Shown here: positions 44,234 to 63,179 of the stretch, piece after piece
How positions within the stretch are numbered: the stretch's first letter is position 1
How the letters are laid out: the number at the start of each line of letters is the position of its first letter
NCBI GenBank assembly: GCA_030272155.1
Contig: CP126206.1
Location: 558,001 to 622,000, forward strand
DNA from: Tetradesmus obliquus
Lineage: Eukaryota > Chlorophyta > Chlorophyceae > Sphaeropleales > Scenedesmaceae
Length of the DNA: 64,000 bases
Direction of reading: 5' to 3'
Notes under the pieces: generated by a model
Database searches by the model: none
What the model was told of the DNA's origin: nothing
Seen by the model: only the letters and a program-made list of their open reading frames with translations
Translations under genes and position numbers: made by a program

Positions 44234-45624
44234 ATGGATCGACAACAAAGCCTTTCCGAAATCGTTTCTAAGGGTACGTGGCAGGTGCACTGAGCACAGC
44301 ACGTGCCAGGGATGGCGCAAGCATTGTTCTGCTGCTGTTGCTGCCTTGACTACATCCCTGTCTCTGTGACGCCTTATCTGTGTTTGCTTTTCAACCTCCC
44401 GTGTGCTGCACGGCTCAGAGGTATCAAACAAGCTGGTAGCACACAAGGAGAAGGAGCGGGAGCATGTGGAGGCGTTGCTGGCCAGCCAGAAGCACCTGAC
44501 ATCGAATGTGCGCACCCTCATCAACAGTAAGTTCCAGCACACTAACACGGCTGTCACATCATGCTTGTAACGCGAGTCCCGGCAGCTTCATATGCCATAC
44601 ATGTGTCATCGGGCTGCCGGCGCGTGCCTGCTGGCAGAACAGCGTAAGCACAGGTCCACCCTTCACTGCACTGGCAGAGTGGCTGTCCTGTTGCATGCAC
44701 ACAGCAGCGCCAAGCTGGAAACGCAATGCAGCCACTGTTGATGCTGCTGCTGCTGCTGCTGTCTGTGCCTGCCGCAGGCCTTGATCAGGTGGCGATGCTC
44801 TCAGCACCCAAGTTCAACAGCAATCAGCCTGATGTGTTGAGAAGCGCAGTGTCAAGAGCAAGGCTGCTGCAGAAGCAGTTGGATGCCGTCAGAGCACGCA
44901 TGCAGCGCATCCAGGTAAGCCTACATAGTTGCACGGCCACTAGTGCAACGCAGATCGTTTTTGACCAATAGCAAGACACAGGCATTTGCATGGCAGGTCA
45001 CCAGCACAGTCTGCAAGCACAGTCACGACTGTGGCACAGCTATACCTTGAGCACAGCAGCCAAAAGGCTTGCCCACAGTGCAGCCCCCGCTCCAGTGTAT
45101 TAGGACGGCAGTCACAAACCAGATGAGCAGGTCACACCAGAGTGCAGCATGTTGTCACGCACCTGCAGGCGTGGACACTGGCTGTGTGTGTACTGCAGCA
45201 GCATATCGGCAACTGGACTGCCCCGACTCCCATCGCGGCAGCCACTGGCGCAGCAACAAGCAGCACTGCGTTGCTCACCCTGAAGATTGCCTAGCACACG
45301 AGCCTTGCAGCAGCGCATACACTGCTTACATGTGCATGTAGTTATATTTCAACAGCAGGGGCTACTCGCACCCTGCCATAGCATGCTACGCCGTGCAGTG
45401 GTGCGGTGCTGCGGTAGTTCCATGTATGCGAGCAGCACCCGTCTGCTGCTGTGCAGGCGCACTTGCAGGGCCAAGAGGCGGCAGCAGATGCATCTGCGCA
45501 TGGGCGACTGGAGCTACATCAGCAGCAGGAGCAACACGAGCAGGAGCAGCAGCCACAAACGCAGCAGCTGTCACAGGCCGCAGTTCTGCCTGCACAGGAG
45601 GTGCAGCAGCAGCGCCCTCCTTGA
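44234..45624 (+). CDS. Small coiled-coil protein, 4 exons, 150 aa
   Basis: Exons 44234-44273, 44419-44526, 44778-44914 and 45457-45624 give 151 codons including TGA, with donors GTACGT, GTAAGT and GTAAGC. The first 95 residues are charged and helical (SNKLVAHKEKEREHVEALL, then ARLLQKQLDAVRARMQRIQ). The last exon is Gln-rich and ends QQQRPP. Size and helical layout recall small subunits of BLOC-1/BORC-like lysosomal trafficking complexes (KxDL type), but I cannot see a diagnostic KxDL motif, so this remains a suggestion. Intron 3 is the longest (542 bases). A CTG run (44743-44762) lies just upstream of the exon 3 acceptor. Confidence 0.72.
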
Positions 45625-46488
45625 GCCTGCATCGGGCCTTGTTTGCAAACGGGTGGCTATATTGAGCTCGCTGGTCAGTTCTGGGACAAGCATGCATATG
45701 CTTCCTGCAGCATGCAGCGATTACAGAGAGTGAGATGTCTAGTGCTGCAAGCCGCAGAGGCAGCATATGCACGACATGCTCAGCAGCATGAGCGCTGTTG
45801 CTCAGGCGGGTGCTGCAATGTGCAACGCGCAAAGGTTTCAACTGCTGAAGCAGCAGCGTTTCAAGTCTTGCTGCGCTAGCTAGCATGGATGGCAGCCCAG
45901 CCTATGATAGTTTTCACTCCGTCCATCGCATATCTTGGTTGTTGACATGTAAAGTGGCACACGTTGCTCGCAGATGCGCCACAGGCAGCAGTGTCAACGC
46001 AGCTTGTGAACTGGGTGAGGATGTGCAGTGCTGCTGTGCAGCACTGCTTCAGATAGTGGTTGTAATGATCTCAACCAATGTGGTTATTTCATTGACTTCA
46101 CGGTCTGAAAGGTCTGAAACGGGCTCCCCAAGTCTTATGTCATCTCTGTCACCCAGTGTTACAAAGTTGTTGAGGTAACACCCCTGGACTCAACTTGAAC
46201 TTCTGCGATGTTGAATTGTCTGTTGTATATCTTGTTACGGTGTTTGATGTCGTCAATTAAACAGAAGGCATTTGCAAGCACGGACAATATCCACTGCTGA
46301 CGTGCACCTGTTGCACTGTACTGTACACCTCTCCCTTCCTTGGAGACGATCAGGACCGCCAATAGCTTAGTCGAATCGCTCATAAGGGAAATCAAAAGCT
46401 GTGTTTGGTTAGAGTAGCAGCAGGAGGCCATGGGATCATAGGGACTGCTGACAAAGCTGGACAGCACTTCTTTGCATGCGAAGCAGCC
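45625..46488. other. Intergenic upstream of ARF
   Basis: Contains the end of the coiled-coil gene's transcript and the presumed ARF promoter. Frames on the minus strand (46467-46159) show no recognisable domain. No TATA-like element assigned. Confidence 0.4.
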
Positions 46489-51207
<4,719 letters not shown>

Positions 51208-51314
51208 GCCACCCGCGCAGCAGTAGCAGCGGCAGCAGCGACAGAGGCAGCAGCTGCGGCAGTAGCAGCAGCACTGTCAGCAGGTGCGGCAGTAGATCAG
51301 TGTGGGTTGGATCT

Positions 51315-51341
51315 CTAACACAGCGCAAGTCGCTGTGTTAG
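51315..51341. repeat. Perfect 11-bp hairpin downstream of ARF
   Basis: Arms ctaacacagcg (51315-51325) and cgctgtgttag (51331-51341) with a 5-base loop, about 110 bases after the ARF stop. It may form an RNA hairpin in the 3' UTR; function unknown. Confidence 0.75.
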
Positions 51342-54018
51342 TGCGGTTGCTGGCTGACGCACACTTGAGTTTGCTTCATGCATGCACCCTCAGCATTCAT
51401 CATGCACGGCATCGTGTGGCTGTGATGTTTTGGTTGTGATGTTGAGCATTGCTTTGCAGCTGTGCACTGCTGGCATCACAGCCCACAGCCTGAGTCAGAC
51501 TGACTGATGATGGGCGGGGCTGTCCTGCAGCCTGTGCATGGTGCCCCAGCACGAGTACAAGCAGTATCGCTGCACCTGCCGTTCGCGGCACTTGGCTTCA
51601 CCTCCCCGCTGCATGCGGCATGGACTGAAATGGAGCTGATAAAGCGCATGCTGGCTGCGCTTTTGCTGGGTGTGCATGCATGCTAGGGCTTCCAGCGTCT
51701 TGTGCGCACAGTGGCGCAGGCTGTATCAAACAGCGAACATCAGCGATGTTAGTACGCTGCACTGCTGCGTCATTCGCGCCGTGCTGTCTGGCTTGTGAGT
51801 CGGTGTTCTGGCGTGTGAGTCGGTGTTCAGATACTGTTTTAAAAAGGTCTGATGTGAAGCAGGACTGCAAGCCTGGACACTGCCGTGCAGTTGATAGCAT
51901 GGCGGCACCTACTTGGGCATCTGTTGAAACAGCGCATGCATGTTGGATGCACAGGCGCTGCTCTGACACACAGAGTGCAGATGACGGCTGGCTGCTGTCG
52001 ATGTATGGTTGTGCAGTCGTTGCGTCAGGGTGCTCTTGCACTTGGGTGTTGGCAAGCACTGGCCAAATCAAGCCCGGGCTGCATTTGGTGCACGTTGCAG
52101 TCATGCATCGCGCCGGCATGCTGATACGGCAGCAGAGCGTCAGGCGCTGTTACTGTGCAAAACGCCTTGTCTGCACAACTATGTGTGTTGTCCGTAGTGT
52201 CAAGTGGCTGATGCTGCAGCTGCATCCATGGGCCCAGCTGCGTGCGCCAAAAGCTTTTTAGGATAGGATGGCGCTGATTGCACGTTTTGTTATGTGGGTT
52301 CATTCGTAAGCTGAGACACCCCGTTCATCTACAGTTGCATCACTTCATTAACCAGTGTAAGCCTATTATCCTGGCTGTTGTCACGCACTTGGTAACTTAG
52401 TAAACATGCGATTAGTCCCCACAGTATCCTGGCTACAACAGTCCTTTTGCAAGTGCAACAACTTGTCACGGCGTGCACGCACGTCATGCAAGACGTATTC
52501 AACCACATCAAAGCTGAATGCCAATCCAACCAACATACATATATGTGATGTACATTTTTAAAAACAATTGGATGTGGGGTGGTACACAGTGCGCGCTATG
52601 TTGACACACGCCGTAAACAAAGGGCGGGAGTCCCTTTACAACTCGTGACGGCCGAGCCCTGTGCTTTACGCTGAATCCTTACGTCTATTATATAATAATA
52701 ATTGTTATAAAATGTCATGCGTTAACACCATTTAGGGCAGTATGGGCCTCAAAGACTCGGCCACGCCGGGCCGCGCTGCTAGTGCAAGACACAGCAGTGT
52801 ATCCACGCGTCACCACTTTTACGAAGAAAAATGGTGGTTGTAAAAGTTATCAACGTCTGAGTGGTACTTGGATTATTGTCGACCAGCCAATGGCCAGCCA
52901 TGGCACCATAGCCCGCGGACACGAGCACGAGCTGCCCGCAAAAGCAGCAAAGCTGTAAAACGCGGCTTCCAAAACATTTGCTTGCTGCCCGTATTGCATT
53001 GATTTGGTGCTCAAAGCAGTTGGTCGTGTCGTAAAGCCAAACAAGCCTGCCCGTTCATGAGACAGCGTGCACTGGCCAGTCCCCGTGGGGCTGCATTCCC
53101 ATATGATAGCTCTGTTATAGTCAAATCTAGAATGTTTTACGAACGTTTACTGCGCGCAGTAGACGGTTGATAAGCAGCAACGTGATAGCTGCAACAATCA
53201 ACTTCTTCAATTCAATTATCGGCTTACATTCGTTGAACGAAATTGCCAATCATGGCCTACCACAAACTGTTTTTTTTCGTCTATTATTCAAAATTAGTAA
53301 ATCGAGCTGCAGCTACGTATGCCTATCCTCAAGTGTTGGTAAATGTTTTTTTTGATGTTGCGAGCTCGAGACAGGGTGGGTATCTTGAGTGCTGGCACTA
53401 CTAGAATGAGCCACAGCATGATGAACACATGGTCTGGGACAAGAACGTAAGAGACTGGAGGGGTCTACATTTCTGAGATGACCTGCATTCTTCCTGTCTC
53501 TGGTTGAAATGGGGAACAGAACAAGATGCACTGCATCCCTGTGTGACACCCTTGTGCGCCAGCAATCTCGTTTGTTGTACCAAAAATGTCTTACAGTTGT
53601 GCTGAACGGCACTTCACCACATCAACAGCTTGCTTCAAGTTTCAACTAACTAGTAGCATGATGCCATCAAACAGTGTTTCAAAGCCATAGCTTAGGCAGC
53701 ACTGTTCAAGGGCAATATCCAGCAATCTGCACAGCGGAAGGGCAATGAAAACTACTGACTGTGCGCGGGGCGCTGGTTTCTGATGCATCATGCTACAGTG
53801 TACTCCGCAGGATTCCGTCGATTGCTGGCTACATACATACCAGCCCTGCCAGGCACGCAGCCAACCGTATGGGTAACCCCCACCTGCTGCCTGGTGAAGG
53901 CGGTGAGGGGGTCTGGGTGGTCTACCCCTCACCAATAGAGAGGCAGTAATAGTCGTAGTTTCCGCTCCGTACGGGGCGCGGTTGCCGATGCCGACGACAA
54001 GGTATGGCTTACAAGAAG
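51342..54018. other. Gene-poor region, partly AT-rich
   Basis: No supported gene. 52290-53350 is AT-richer with A and T runs and lacks long frames on both strands. Frames near 51598-52261 and 53313-53612 are weak and unlinked. Confidence 0.45.
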
Positions 54019-54020
54019 AC

Positions 54021-54056
<36 letters not shown>
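54021..54056. repeat. (TAT)12 microsatellite
   Basis: Twelve TAT/ATT triplets in unique sequence, the only AT triplet array of note in the window. Confidence 0.95.
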
Positions 54057-54938
54057 GCTACAGTGCAGCGTGTCACCTGCTAGTGAGTCATTGTCTGGCA
54101 CAACTCTCTTCTTGCGCAAAATTGTGAGGCTGGATGGCAGCACTTGAGTGCGCAGGGGGGAAGCCCCAACAATACAGACCCCAGAAAGCCCACGTGCGGT
54201 ACAACACCACAGCCATATCTGTACAATATCCGCCTGTCCTTCACGTGACAGATGGGCCATCAGGCCGCTGAGAGACTATCAAAAGTGTTGGGCGGGTTGA
54301 ATCCTTGCTAGGCAGCACGCGAAATATCATATGCAGGGTAGAGCAAATATCTTAGATAGGTATAGACTATACACGTACGTACTGCAAGTCTGCTAGATTT
54401 TTGCCAGTTTGCTGATATCAGCTGCAGATGCACACAGCTGTTTTTCGACCCACACCCCGCGCCACCGAAAAAGCCACCAGTGCAACTGCATTTGTACAAG
54501 TTAGGAGTGGTGTCTGAAATTTGAAGCTTGCTGAGCGGAAAACAAAACTGTGATAGCAGCACAACAAGAGCTGCATGTAAATTGACGAATTCCATACAAA
54601 GCCAGGATCCCGAAGGACGCTGGTGATGCACAGCTGCGCAAGCAATGCTGAGCTAGAAGATCCCCGCCAAAGTCTCCTGGCACTCCGAGTGGGGCTGTTC
54701 ATGTAGGTACGGCTGCCCTGCATGTTGATAGCAAGTGCATGCACCGGAATTGTTTAGGTGTTGAGCAAAATACGATGAGGAGCAAACGTTTATGCACTCA
54801 AGGCTGATGGCGCAAAACTAATCTGATATGCATAGCATGTGCAGTCTTGCCAGACAAAGCTCTCAGGGCAATACAATGTCATAGAGGGGGCCAATTCGAG
54901 CCCAGCAATGCACAGCGAGAGCAGCTTGCGTGCTCACT

Positions 54939-55004
54939 GCACACCGCACACCCGTTGAGCAGTAGCATGTAGCACACCGCACACCCGTTGAGCAGTAGCA
55001 TGTA
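54939..55004. repeat. Perfect 33-bp tandem duplication
   Basis: Two identical 33-base units (beginning gcacaccgcacacccg and ending tagcatgta) at 54939-54971 and 54972-55004. No gene is assigned nearby. Confidence 0.95.
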
Positions 55005-57500
<2,496 letters not shown>

Positions 57501-57969
57501 AATGTCCTCACGTGGCAGGCAAGAGCTGGTGCTGCTGCTGCAGCACTCACATGACTCACATGCACGTACTTCCACTGCTGCAGGTGGCCTAACTTTAACT
57601 GCGCACACACACGACATCAGCCAAACGAGCACATGGCCGACATCAGAGCTCCAGTGGTGCTCTTGGCAGGGCACCCATGCAGGTGCGCACAGCAACCACC
57701 CAGGATGTCACTGCTGCTGCCTATCACCCAGCCTCAACATCTCATGCAAACAGCCACTCTCACATCACTTCAGGTTCATCCTACCCCTTGCATCGATCTG
57801 GTGGATACCACCGCTGCTACCCAATGTGCAGAGCCCTGCGCGCTGTGGTACATCTAGAAAAGCTGCAGGCAACGCACGCATGTGTCACACGCATGTTCAA
57901 GACAATGCTGACGCGCACTACGCTCACACGCGCACGCGCTGCGCATGCCTTGCTGCTGCACACACGCAG

Positions 57970-58410
57970 GTTCTGCCAGCAGTGCAACAAGTACCAGCTG
58001 CTGGTCGAGTTTGTGGGAGACAGCCGCAGCTGCAGGGCAGCTGGCGCGCTGCGCGCCATGCGGCTGCACGTGCTGCAGGACAGGCAGGCCAGGCTGGCTG
58101 GGCAGGGCAGGCACGCGAGGCAGGGCAGGCGACGCGCTGCAGCAGCAGCCGATGGAGCTGACAGCGATGCTTCAGCAGACACAGCAGCAGCAGCATATAG
58201 GGCGGCGCCGGACGCCACAGTGCTGCCGGCAGATGCTCGGGAGGGGGTCACGAGTGGTGAGGGTGGCACCCTGAGAGCAGCAGCAGCTGCCGCAGAGGGG
58301 GCAGACGATGATGATGCAGCTGAACCTGCAGCTGGCGCTGCTGCTGCTGCTGCTGCTGCTGCTGAGGGCCTTGCTGATGCAGCAGCGGCAGGCGGCCCCC
58401 TGCAGGACGT

Positions 58411-58441
<31 letters not shown>

Positions 58442-59246
58442 GGTGCTGCTGCTGAGCGTGACTCACAGCTGCGCCAGGTGCTCCGTTGGGAGCAGCGCTT
58501 GGCGCAGATGGGGGAGGTACTGCACATGTGCTCTCTGCGGCAGGCGGCCTTGATGCGCGGCCCGCCAGCACTGGCAGCAGCAGCAGCAGTTGCAAGGGCC
58601 GCAGCAGCGGCGGAAGCAGGAGCAGCAGCAGGAGCAGCAGCACCCGAAGCGCACCCAGCAATTGCGGCCGCAGCAGCAGCAGGGGCAGCAGCACCCGAAG
58701 CGAACCCAGCGGTTGCAGCCGCAGCAGCAGCAGGGGCAGCAGCACCCGAAGCGCACCCAGCGGTTGCAGCCGCGGCAGTGGTGGGAGCGGCAGCACACCC
58801 AGCAGCACCTGAAGCAGCTGCAGCTGCAGGCAATGCTGCTGCTGTTCCTGCAGCGCGCAGCAACCAGATGCAGGCTTTGGAGAGAGCTGCTGCTGCTGCT
58901 GCTGCTGCTAGACCCGCAATGCAAGCAGCAGCTGCTGCTGATGCCAATGCTGCACCAGCAGCAACAAACACTGCCGCTGCTGCTGCTTTTGCGCAGCCTG
59001 CTGGTGCGCCACCTGTCCCTGCCATCAGCTATGCAGCAGCAGCTGCTGCAGCGGCACTGCGCCGGCTCGCAGACAACAGCCGCCAGGCCGAGGTTCTGCC
59101 TGGCAGCCTGAACCCTGGCCATCATGCTGTGCTAGACCCTGCAGAGACAGCAGCGACGCAGGTGCCAACCCGCGCACACCAAGTGCTGGAGTCTGTTGCT
59201 GCGGTCAGGCAAATGTGGCATCCTGCAGCTGCAGAACCTGGGCGAT

Positions 59247-59277
<31 letters not shown>

Positions 59278-59496
59278 ACCTGGTGACGATCTGTCACGTG
59301 ATCAGGAGGGTGTGGCTGGCGTCACTGCAGCAGCAGACAGCAACAGCCGCCGCAAGCACCGCCAGATGGCCAGGCACAGCAAGGGCCCCAACAGCAACGC
59401 CGTCAAGCCAGCAGCAGCGCCTCAGCACAACGGCAGCGACGCCGCAGCAGCAATGCAGAGGGCTGCAGTGCCAGAGGCTGCTGCTGCTGTCATGCG

Positions 59497-59564
<68 letters not shown>

Positions 59565-59698
59565 CTGATGAGCGACAGCAGCAGCAGCAGCGGGGTGGTG
59601 CAGCAAAGAGGGCAAGGTTGGACATCCTTGCTGCCGCTGCAGCTGCTGGTGAGCCAGATGCTGAAGCTGCTGCTGCGGATAGCAAATCATTAGACTGA
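57970..59698 (+). CDS. SBP-box protein, alanine-rich (large terminal exon; 5' part not found)
   Basis: After an acceptor (cacacgcag, 57961-57969) the exon opens in phase with FCQQCNKYQLLVEF and then GDSRSCRA, the second zinc-binding half and signature of the plant SBP domain, which binds GTAC-core DNA. The first zinc-binding half and the start codon must be upstream; the frame stays open back to about 57677 but lacks a convincing C-x4-C...C-x2-H pattern. The remaining roughly 540 residues are poly-Ala coded by GCN/CTG-type triplets, with charged islands (SQLRQVLRWEQRLAQMG, RRKHRQMARHSK, KRARLD) and short Gln runs. Basic clusters could be nuclear signals. Three near-identical 15-20 residue units (AAAPEAHPA/AAAPEANPA) lie around 58640-58770. 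Stop TGA at 59696. Confidence 0.75.
58637..58770 (+). repeat. Coding tandem repeat, about 60 bases per unit, in the SBP gene
   Basis: Three units of the form gcagcacccgaagcgcaccc plus GCA/GCC codons encode Ala-rich blocks with APEAHPA or APEANPA. They are in frame with the SBP exon. Confidence 0.8.
59499..59562 (+). repeat. CTG array coding poly-Ala near the SBP C-terminus
   Basis: A pure run read as GCT (Ala) in the SBP frame. The frame continues through it to the stop at 59698, so here the array is coding rather than intronic. Confidence 0.85.
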
Positions 59699-60504
59699 TT
59701 CTTAAGACAGCTGGTGCAGAGCAGCAGCAGCAGCAGTGGCGCTTGACTTGAAGGAAGATGCTGGGGCAGCGTTGACGCCTGGCCGCAGTACAACTGCTAG
59801 GTGAAGAGTGCCTGTTCAGTATGAGTATGAGGACTCACAGCGCAGCTGCTGGGTGGCGGGTTGCTGCGAGCTTGCCTGCAGGCGGCTTTCCATGTTCTGT
59901 TGTATGACAACTGTACAGGCGGCTGCTTGAGTTTGCTGTCAAGGCGTGGGTGATTTACAGCACATGCGTCACAGTTATGGTTTTGATACAGCGGGGGAAT
60001 GATGGTGACTGTGGGCGGTGGAGGAGAACACACTGGCAGGGTGTCACAGCTCTTCATGATAGCCAGCCACAGCTCTTCATGCTTCACAGTTCTGTGTTTG
60101 ATGACAGTGGGAGATGGTGTTGCTTGTGGGCCATTGGGGTAAATGCTACTGGTGGGGTGTCGCAGCCCTCGCAGTTTCTTTACAAGGTCCTGGGTTGTTT
60201 GCCGATGTGCTGTGCATGCCGTGTGCCTGAACCATTTGTGGCTGTGCTCGCTGTGAGCATGGGGCAGCGTCGCGCTGGCTGATCTCTGAGGTCTGTGGGG
60301 TCTGCTGAGGCCTATGAGCATGGGGATGCGCTGAGGTCTGCGCTGGTCAAGGCTGAGCTCTGAGCTCTGAGGTCTGCTGGCAGCAGTGCTGCAGGCTGGT
60401 GGGCCGCCAGTATAGGCACACACCTGGCGGGCATTTGAGTCTGTCTCTGCTGTCTCCGCCTGCCTGTCTCTGCAATACGACACCATCAAATTGGAGTTTA
60501 CTGT
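59699..60504. other. Intergenic, nothing recognised
   Basis: Downstream of the SBP stop. A long minus-strand frame (60615-59797) has Ser/Thr/His-rich composition, no domain and no link to other exons. Confidence 0.4.
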
Positions 60505-60722
60505 TTGGGTAAGGCTTCTCTTCTCTTTGTGCTGGTGTGCTTGCTGTTCACAAGTGTCGCAACTGCGCTCCATGAGTCCTGGCGCTCGCTTCGTGATGGT
60601 GCTTGCACCATCCAAGCGTCAGGCGGTATGGGCAGAATCTGCAGCGCATACGTGTTGCTTCAGGCCAGCTTGGCGGGATTGAGCGTGGTTTGCCCCGGTG
60701 GTGTGCTGCGGACGCAGCTTCG
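60505..60722 (+). CDS. Possible exon encoding a signal-peptide-like segment
   Basis: A frame with a hydrophobic core (LLFVLVCLLFTSVATALHES) followed by a Cys-containing stretch reaches a good donor (CTTCG then GTGAGG at 60723). No ATG precedes the hydrophobic core in frame (only TTG), so a start would need an upstream exon. A possible partner is the exon-like frame 62091-62273 (+), which has an acceptor, Cys-rich content (TAGTCGDEACSPF) and a TGA stop. Confidence 0.35.
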
Positions 60723-61029
60723 GTGAGGTTTCTGCTGTATGAATATGTCATGGTGTGATTCCAGCTTCTCTGCTGCTCTGCTCTGCTAAGATTCTGGGTG
60801 AGACTGTGGTGGGCTGTCTCATTGCATGTTAGCTAAGGTTGCAGCCTTGGATGGGCCGGCACTGTAGTGATTGGGCTGGCACTCTAGGGTGACATGTGTC
60901 ATTGATCACCTTGGGTGATGCAGCTGGTGCTTACTGCTTGATCCAGTGGCGGGAGTGTGATGTGTCACTTGCAGCTTGCACGCATGCTTGTGTGTTGGTT
61001 ACGACAGCTGGCAGTTGGAATATAGAATG

Positions 61030-61400
61030 AGCATAGGACTCACTTGCGCTGCTTGAACGATGCAACTGGTGGCGTGTCTGTTATCGTGTGCTTCGCTGCG
61101 CTCAGCCAGCAAGGGTGGTTGCTTACGACGCTGGCAGTTGGGATTCAGAATGCGCATAGGACTCACTTGCGCTGCTTGACTGAGGAAACTGGTGGCTTGG
61201 TTGTTTGTGTGTGTTTCGCTGCGCTCAGCCAGCAAGGGTGGTGGCTTACAACGTCTGGCAGTTGGGATTCAGAATGCGCATGGGACATCACTTGCGCTGC
61301 TTGACCGATGCAACTGGTCGCGTGTCTGTTTGCGTATGCTTTGCTGCGCCCAGCCAGCAAGGGCAGCTGTTGCAATGCTGCAGGTGATATGCACAGACCG
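61030..61400 (+). repeat. Three tandem units of about 124 bp
   Basis: Units contain tcacttgcgctgcttga at 61040, 61163 and 61288 (spacings 123 and 125), then gcaactggtggcg, cagccagcaaggg and ggcagttgggattcagaatg. A decayed fourth unit precedes them near 60900-61030. They resemble the intronic tandem units of the other genes but I cannot tie them to an exon boundary. Confidence 0.9.
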
Positions 61401-62090
61401 CCACAGTGCCTCTTGTTTGGCGACACGAATGATCATGTGCATGCTAGCCGCCAGCAACACAGCGGCATATGAATCCTGCTGCTGTACTTATAACCAGGGC
61501 TTTATAGCCCTGGGCATGCCTCGCTCACACGCCTGCCTGTGCATTGTCACGCACCCCAGCACCATCAATCCGCAGAACCAGGTCTGCAGTTCAAAATCCA
61601 GCGCTGCTCTGGTGTGCGGCTTTTATCAGCCGAATAGGAGTTTTTGTTTGCTCCATGGTATGCCGCCGGTCCGACCGCATCGCACCAAATGGACGGCGGT
61701 ACCACCCCTGATGCTGCTGTTGTTTTTTTGTGTTCTTGCATCACATGCTACTCAGTTTGAGCCTCAGCTTTGCTCCTGACAGGCAGCCTTATGGGTGCTC
61801 CGGTGTGTGTCCGTGTGTTTATGTGCAAAGGTGTGTTTATGTGCAAAGGAGGGGGTTACTAAAAGTGAAAACATGCGAGGGCCGTGTGCCCCCGCGGGCT
61901 GACCCATGTGATGTTATTGTTGGAATGTTGGGTGTGGGTTTCCACATAGTTATAAGTTCATGGCTGCACACAGTGTGACAGCTGTGCGGCTGTGCGTGTG
62001 CTGCATGGGCAGAACGCCAGTAGTTTGGATCGTGCACTTGTGATGGATGGTTTATATGCCTGGCACAGGTGCTGCTGCAGAAGCAAGCAG

Positions 62091-62273
62091 TTCTACATCC
62101 TATTTCAAGTGCGGGCTGTGGCTGTTGCAGCATTCCAAAAGCGATATGCTTACACTGCCGGAACATGTGGCGATGAGGCATGCAGCCCATTTTACCCGTA
62201 TGTGGCGGCTGGCTTGAGTGTTATTGCCTGTCAGGCCACACCAGCTGATGCGGCACCTGGGCTGCAGCAGTGA
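62091..62273 (+). CDS. Possible terminal exon, cysteine-containing
   Basis: After an acceptor (aagcaagcag) the frame opens in phase 0 with FYILFQVRAVAVAAF and runs 60 codons to TGA, including TAGTCGDEACSPFYPYV. The paired cysteines suit a secreted product. No domain recognised; linkage to 60505-60722 is only suggested by order. Confidence 0.3.
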   Translation, partial: FYILFQVRAVAVAAFQKRYAYTAGTCGDEACSPFYPYVAAGLSVIACQATPADAAPGLQQ

Positions 62274-62589
62274 TAACGCGCGTGGCCAAACGTTTGCCGC
62301 TGTACTAGTTTGTGCGTTGCTGCCCAGCTGGTGTTTGTTGCATTTCGGCGCCGGGGCATTGCAGAGTTTCTTCTATCCCTCCCATCGTACTGCATTGTTC
62401 GTGCTGCATTTCAGCAGCGTACCTGCCAGCGATGTTCCACCCTCAAATGCGCTGCAGAGTTTCCCCTCTCACACTGGTGCATCACAGCATCCCTCCTCTT
62501 TGGTGTACCGCAGCGATCCTGCAGCAATCCTGCTCTCCCAAAACAGCGCGTGCTGCTGCAGGGCCGCCGGGCCCTTGGCGGCCTGCTGG

Positions 62590-62760
62590 CAGCGTAGCCT
62601 GCATGCTGCTGGTGGCCTGGCATATGCTGCTAGTGGCCTGGCATGTTGCTAGTGGCCTGGCATGTTGCTGGTTGCCTGGCATATGCTGCTGGTGGCCTGC
62701 ATGCTGCTGGTGGCCCGGCATGCTGCTGATTGCCTGGCAATCTGCTGGTGCGCCGGCGAG
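62590..62760 (+). repeat. Short tandem repeats around ggtggcctggcatatgctgct
   Basis: About seven imperfect units of 18-27 bases combining tgctgctggtggcc and tggcat(a)tgct. Open in several frames; not considered coding. Confidence 0.85.
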
Positions 62761-62949
62761 CACACCATGTTCAAGGCTACTTATTGTTGGTGCTGGGCAT
62801 GGAATCTTTGGCCCGGCATCTGTTATTTGACTACGTACGCATGGGAGGCGGTATGTTGGAGGACCTTCCTCAATTGGCGTTGAGCCTCTTGTCCTTGGAT
62901 GCTATGACCTTTACATCAAAATTTGGTTATGCATGTTGGATGTGGGCGA

Positions 62950-63115
62950 CTCCCTGCAATGTTTGTGTTTTGTTCACAAACAACGTTTTGTGGGTACAAA
63001 GGCGGCCCCTCCGCCAGGTGGGCAACTTCCCTGCACAGTTTGTGCCACGTGCATGGGCAACGTTTTGTGGGTACAAGGGCCCCCTTCTGCCAGGCGCATG
63101 GTCCGGTGTGGGTGA
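62950..63115 (+). repeat. Two-copy tandem repeat, about 75 bp
   Basis: The block caacgttttgtgggtacaa plus gg and a cgccagg tail, together with a preceding cctgca(c/a)agtttgtg, occurs around 62980-63005 and again around 63058-63080. Confidence 0.8.
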
Positions 63116-63179
63116 TCTCAATAGCTGCCCTGCTGCTGCATGCAATCAGCAGTGCTGCTGCTGTGGAGTCGTCGGCAGC

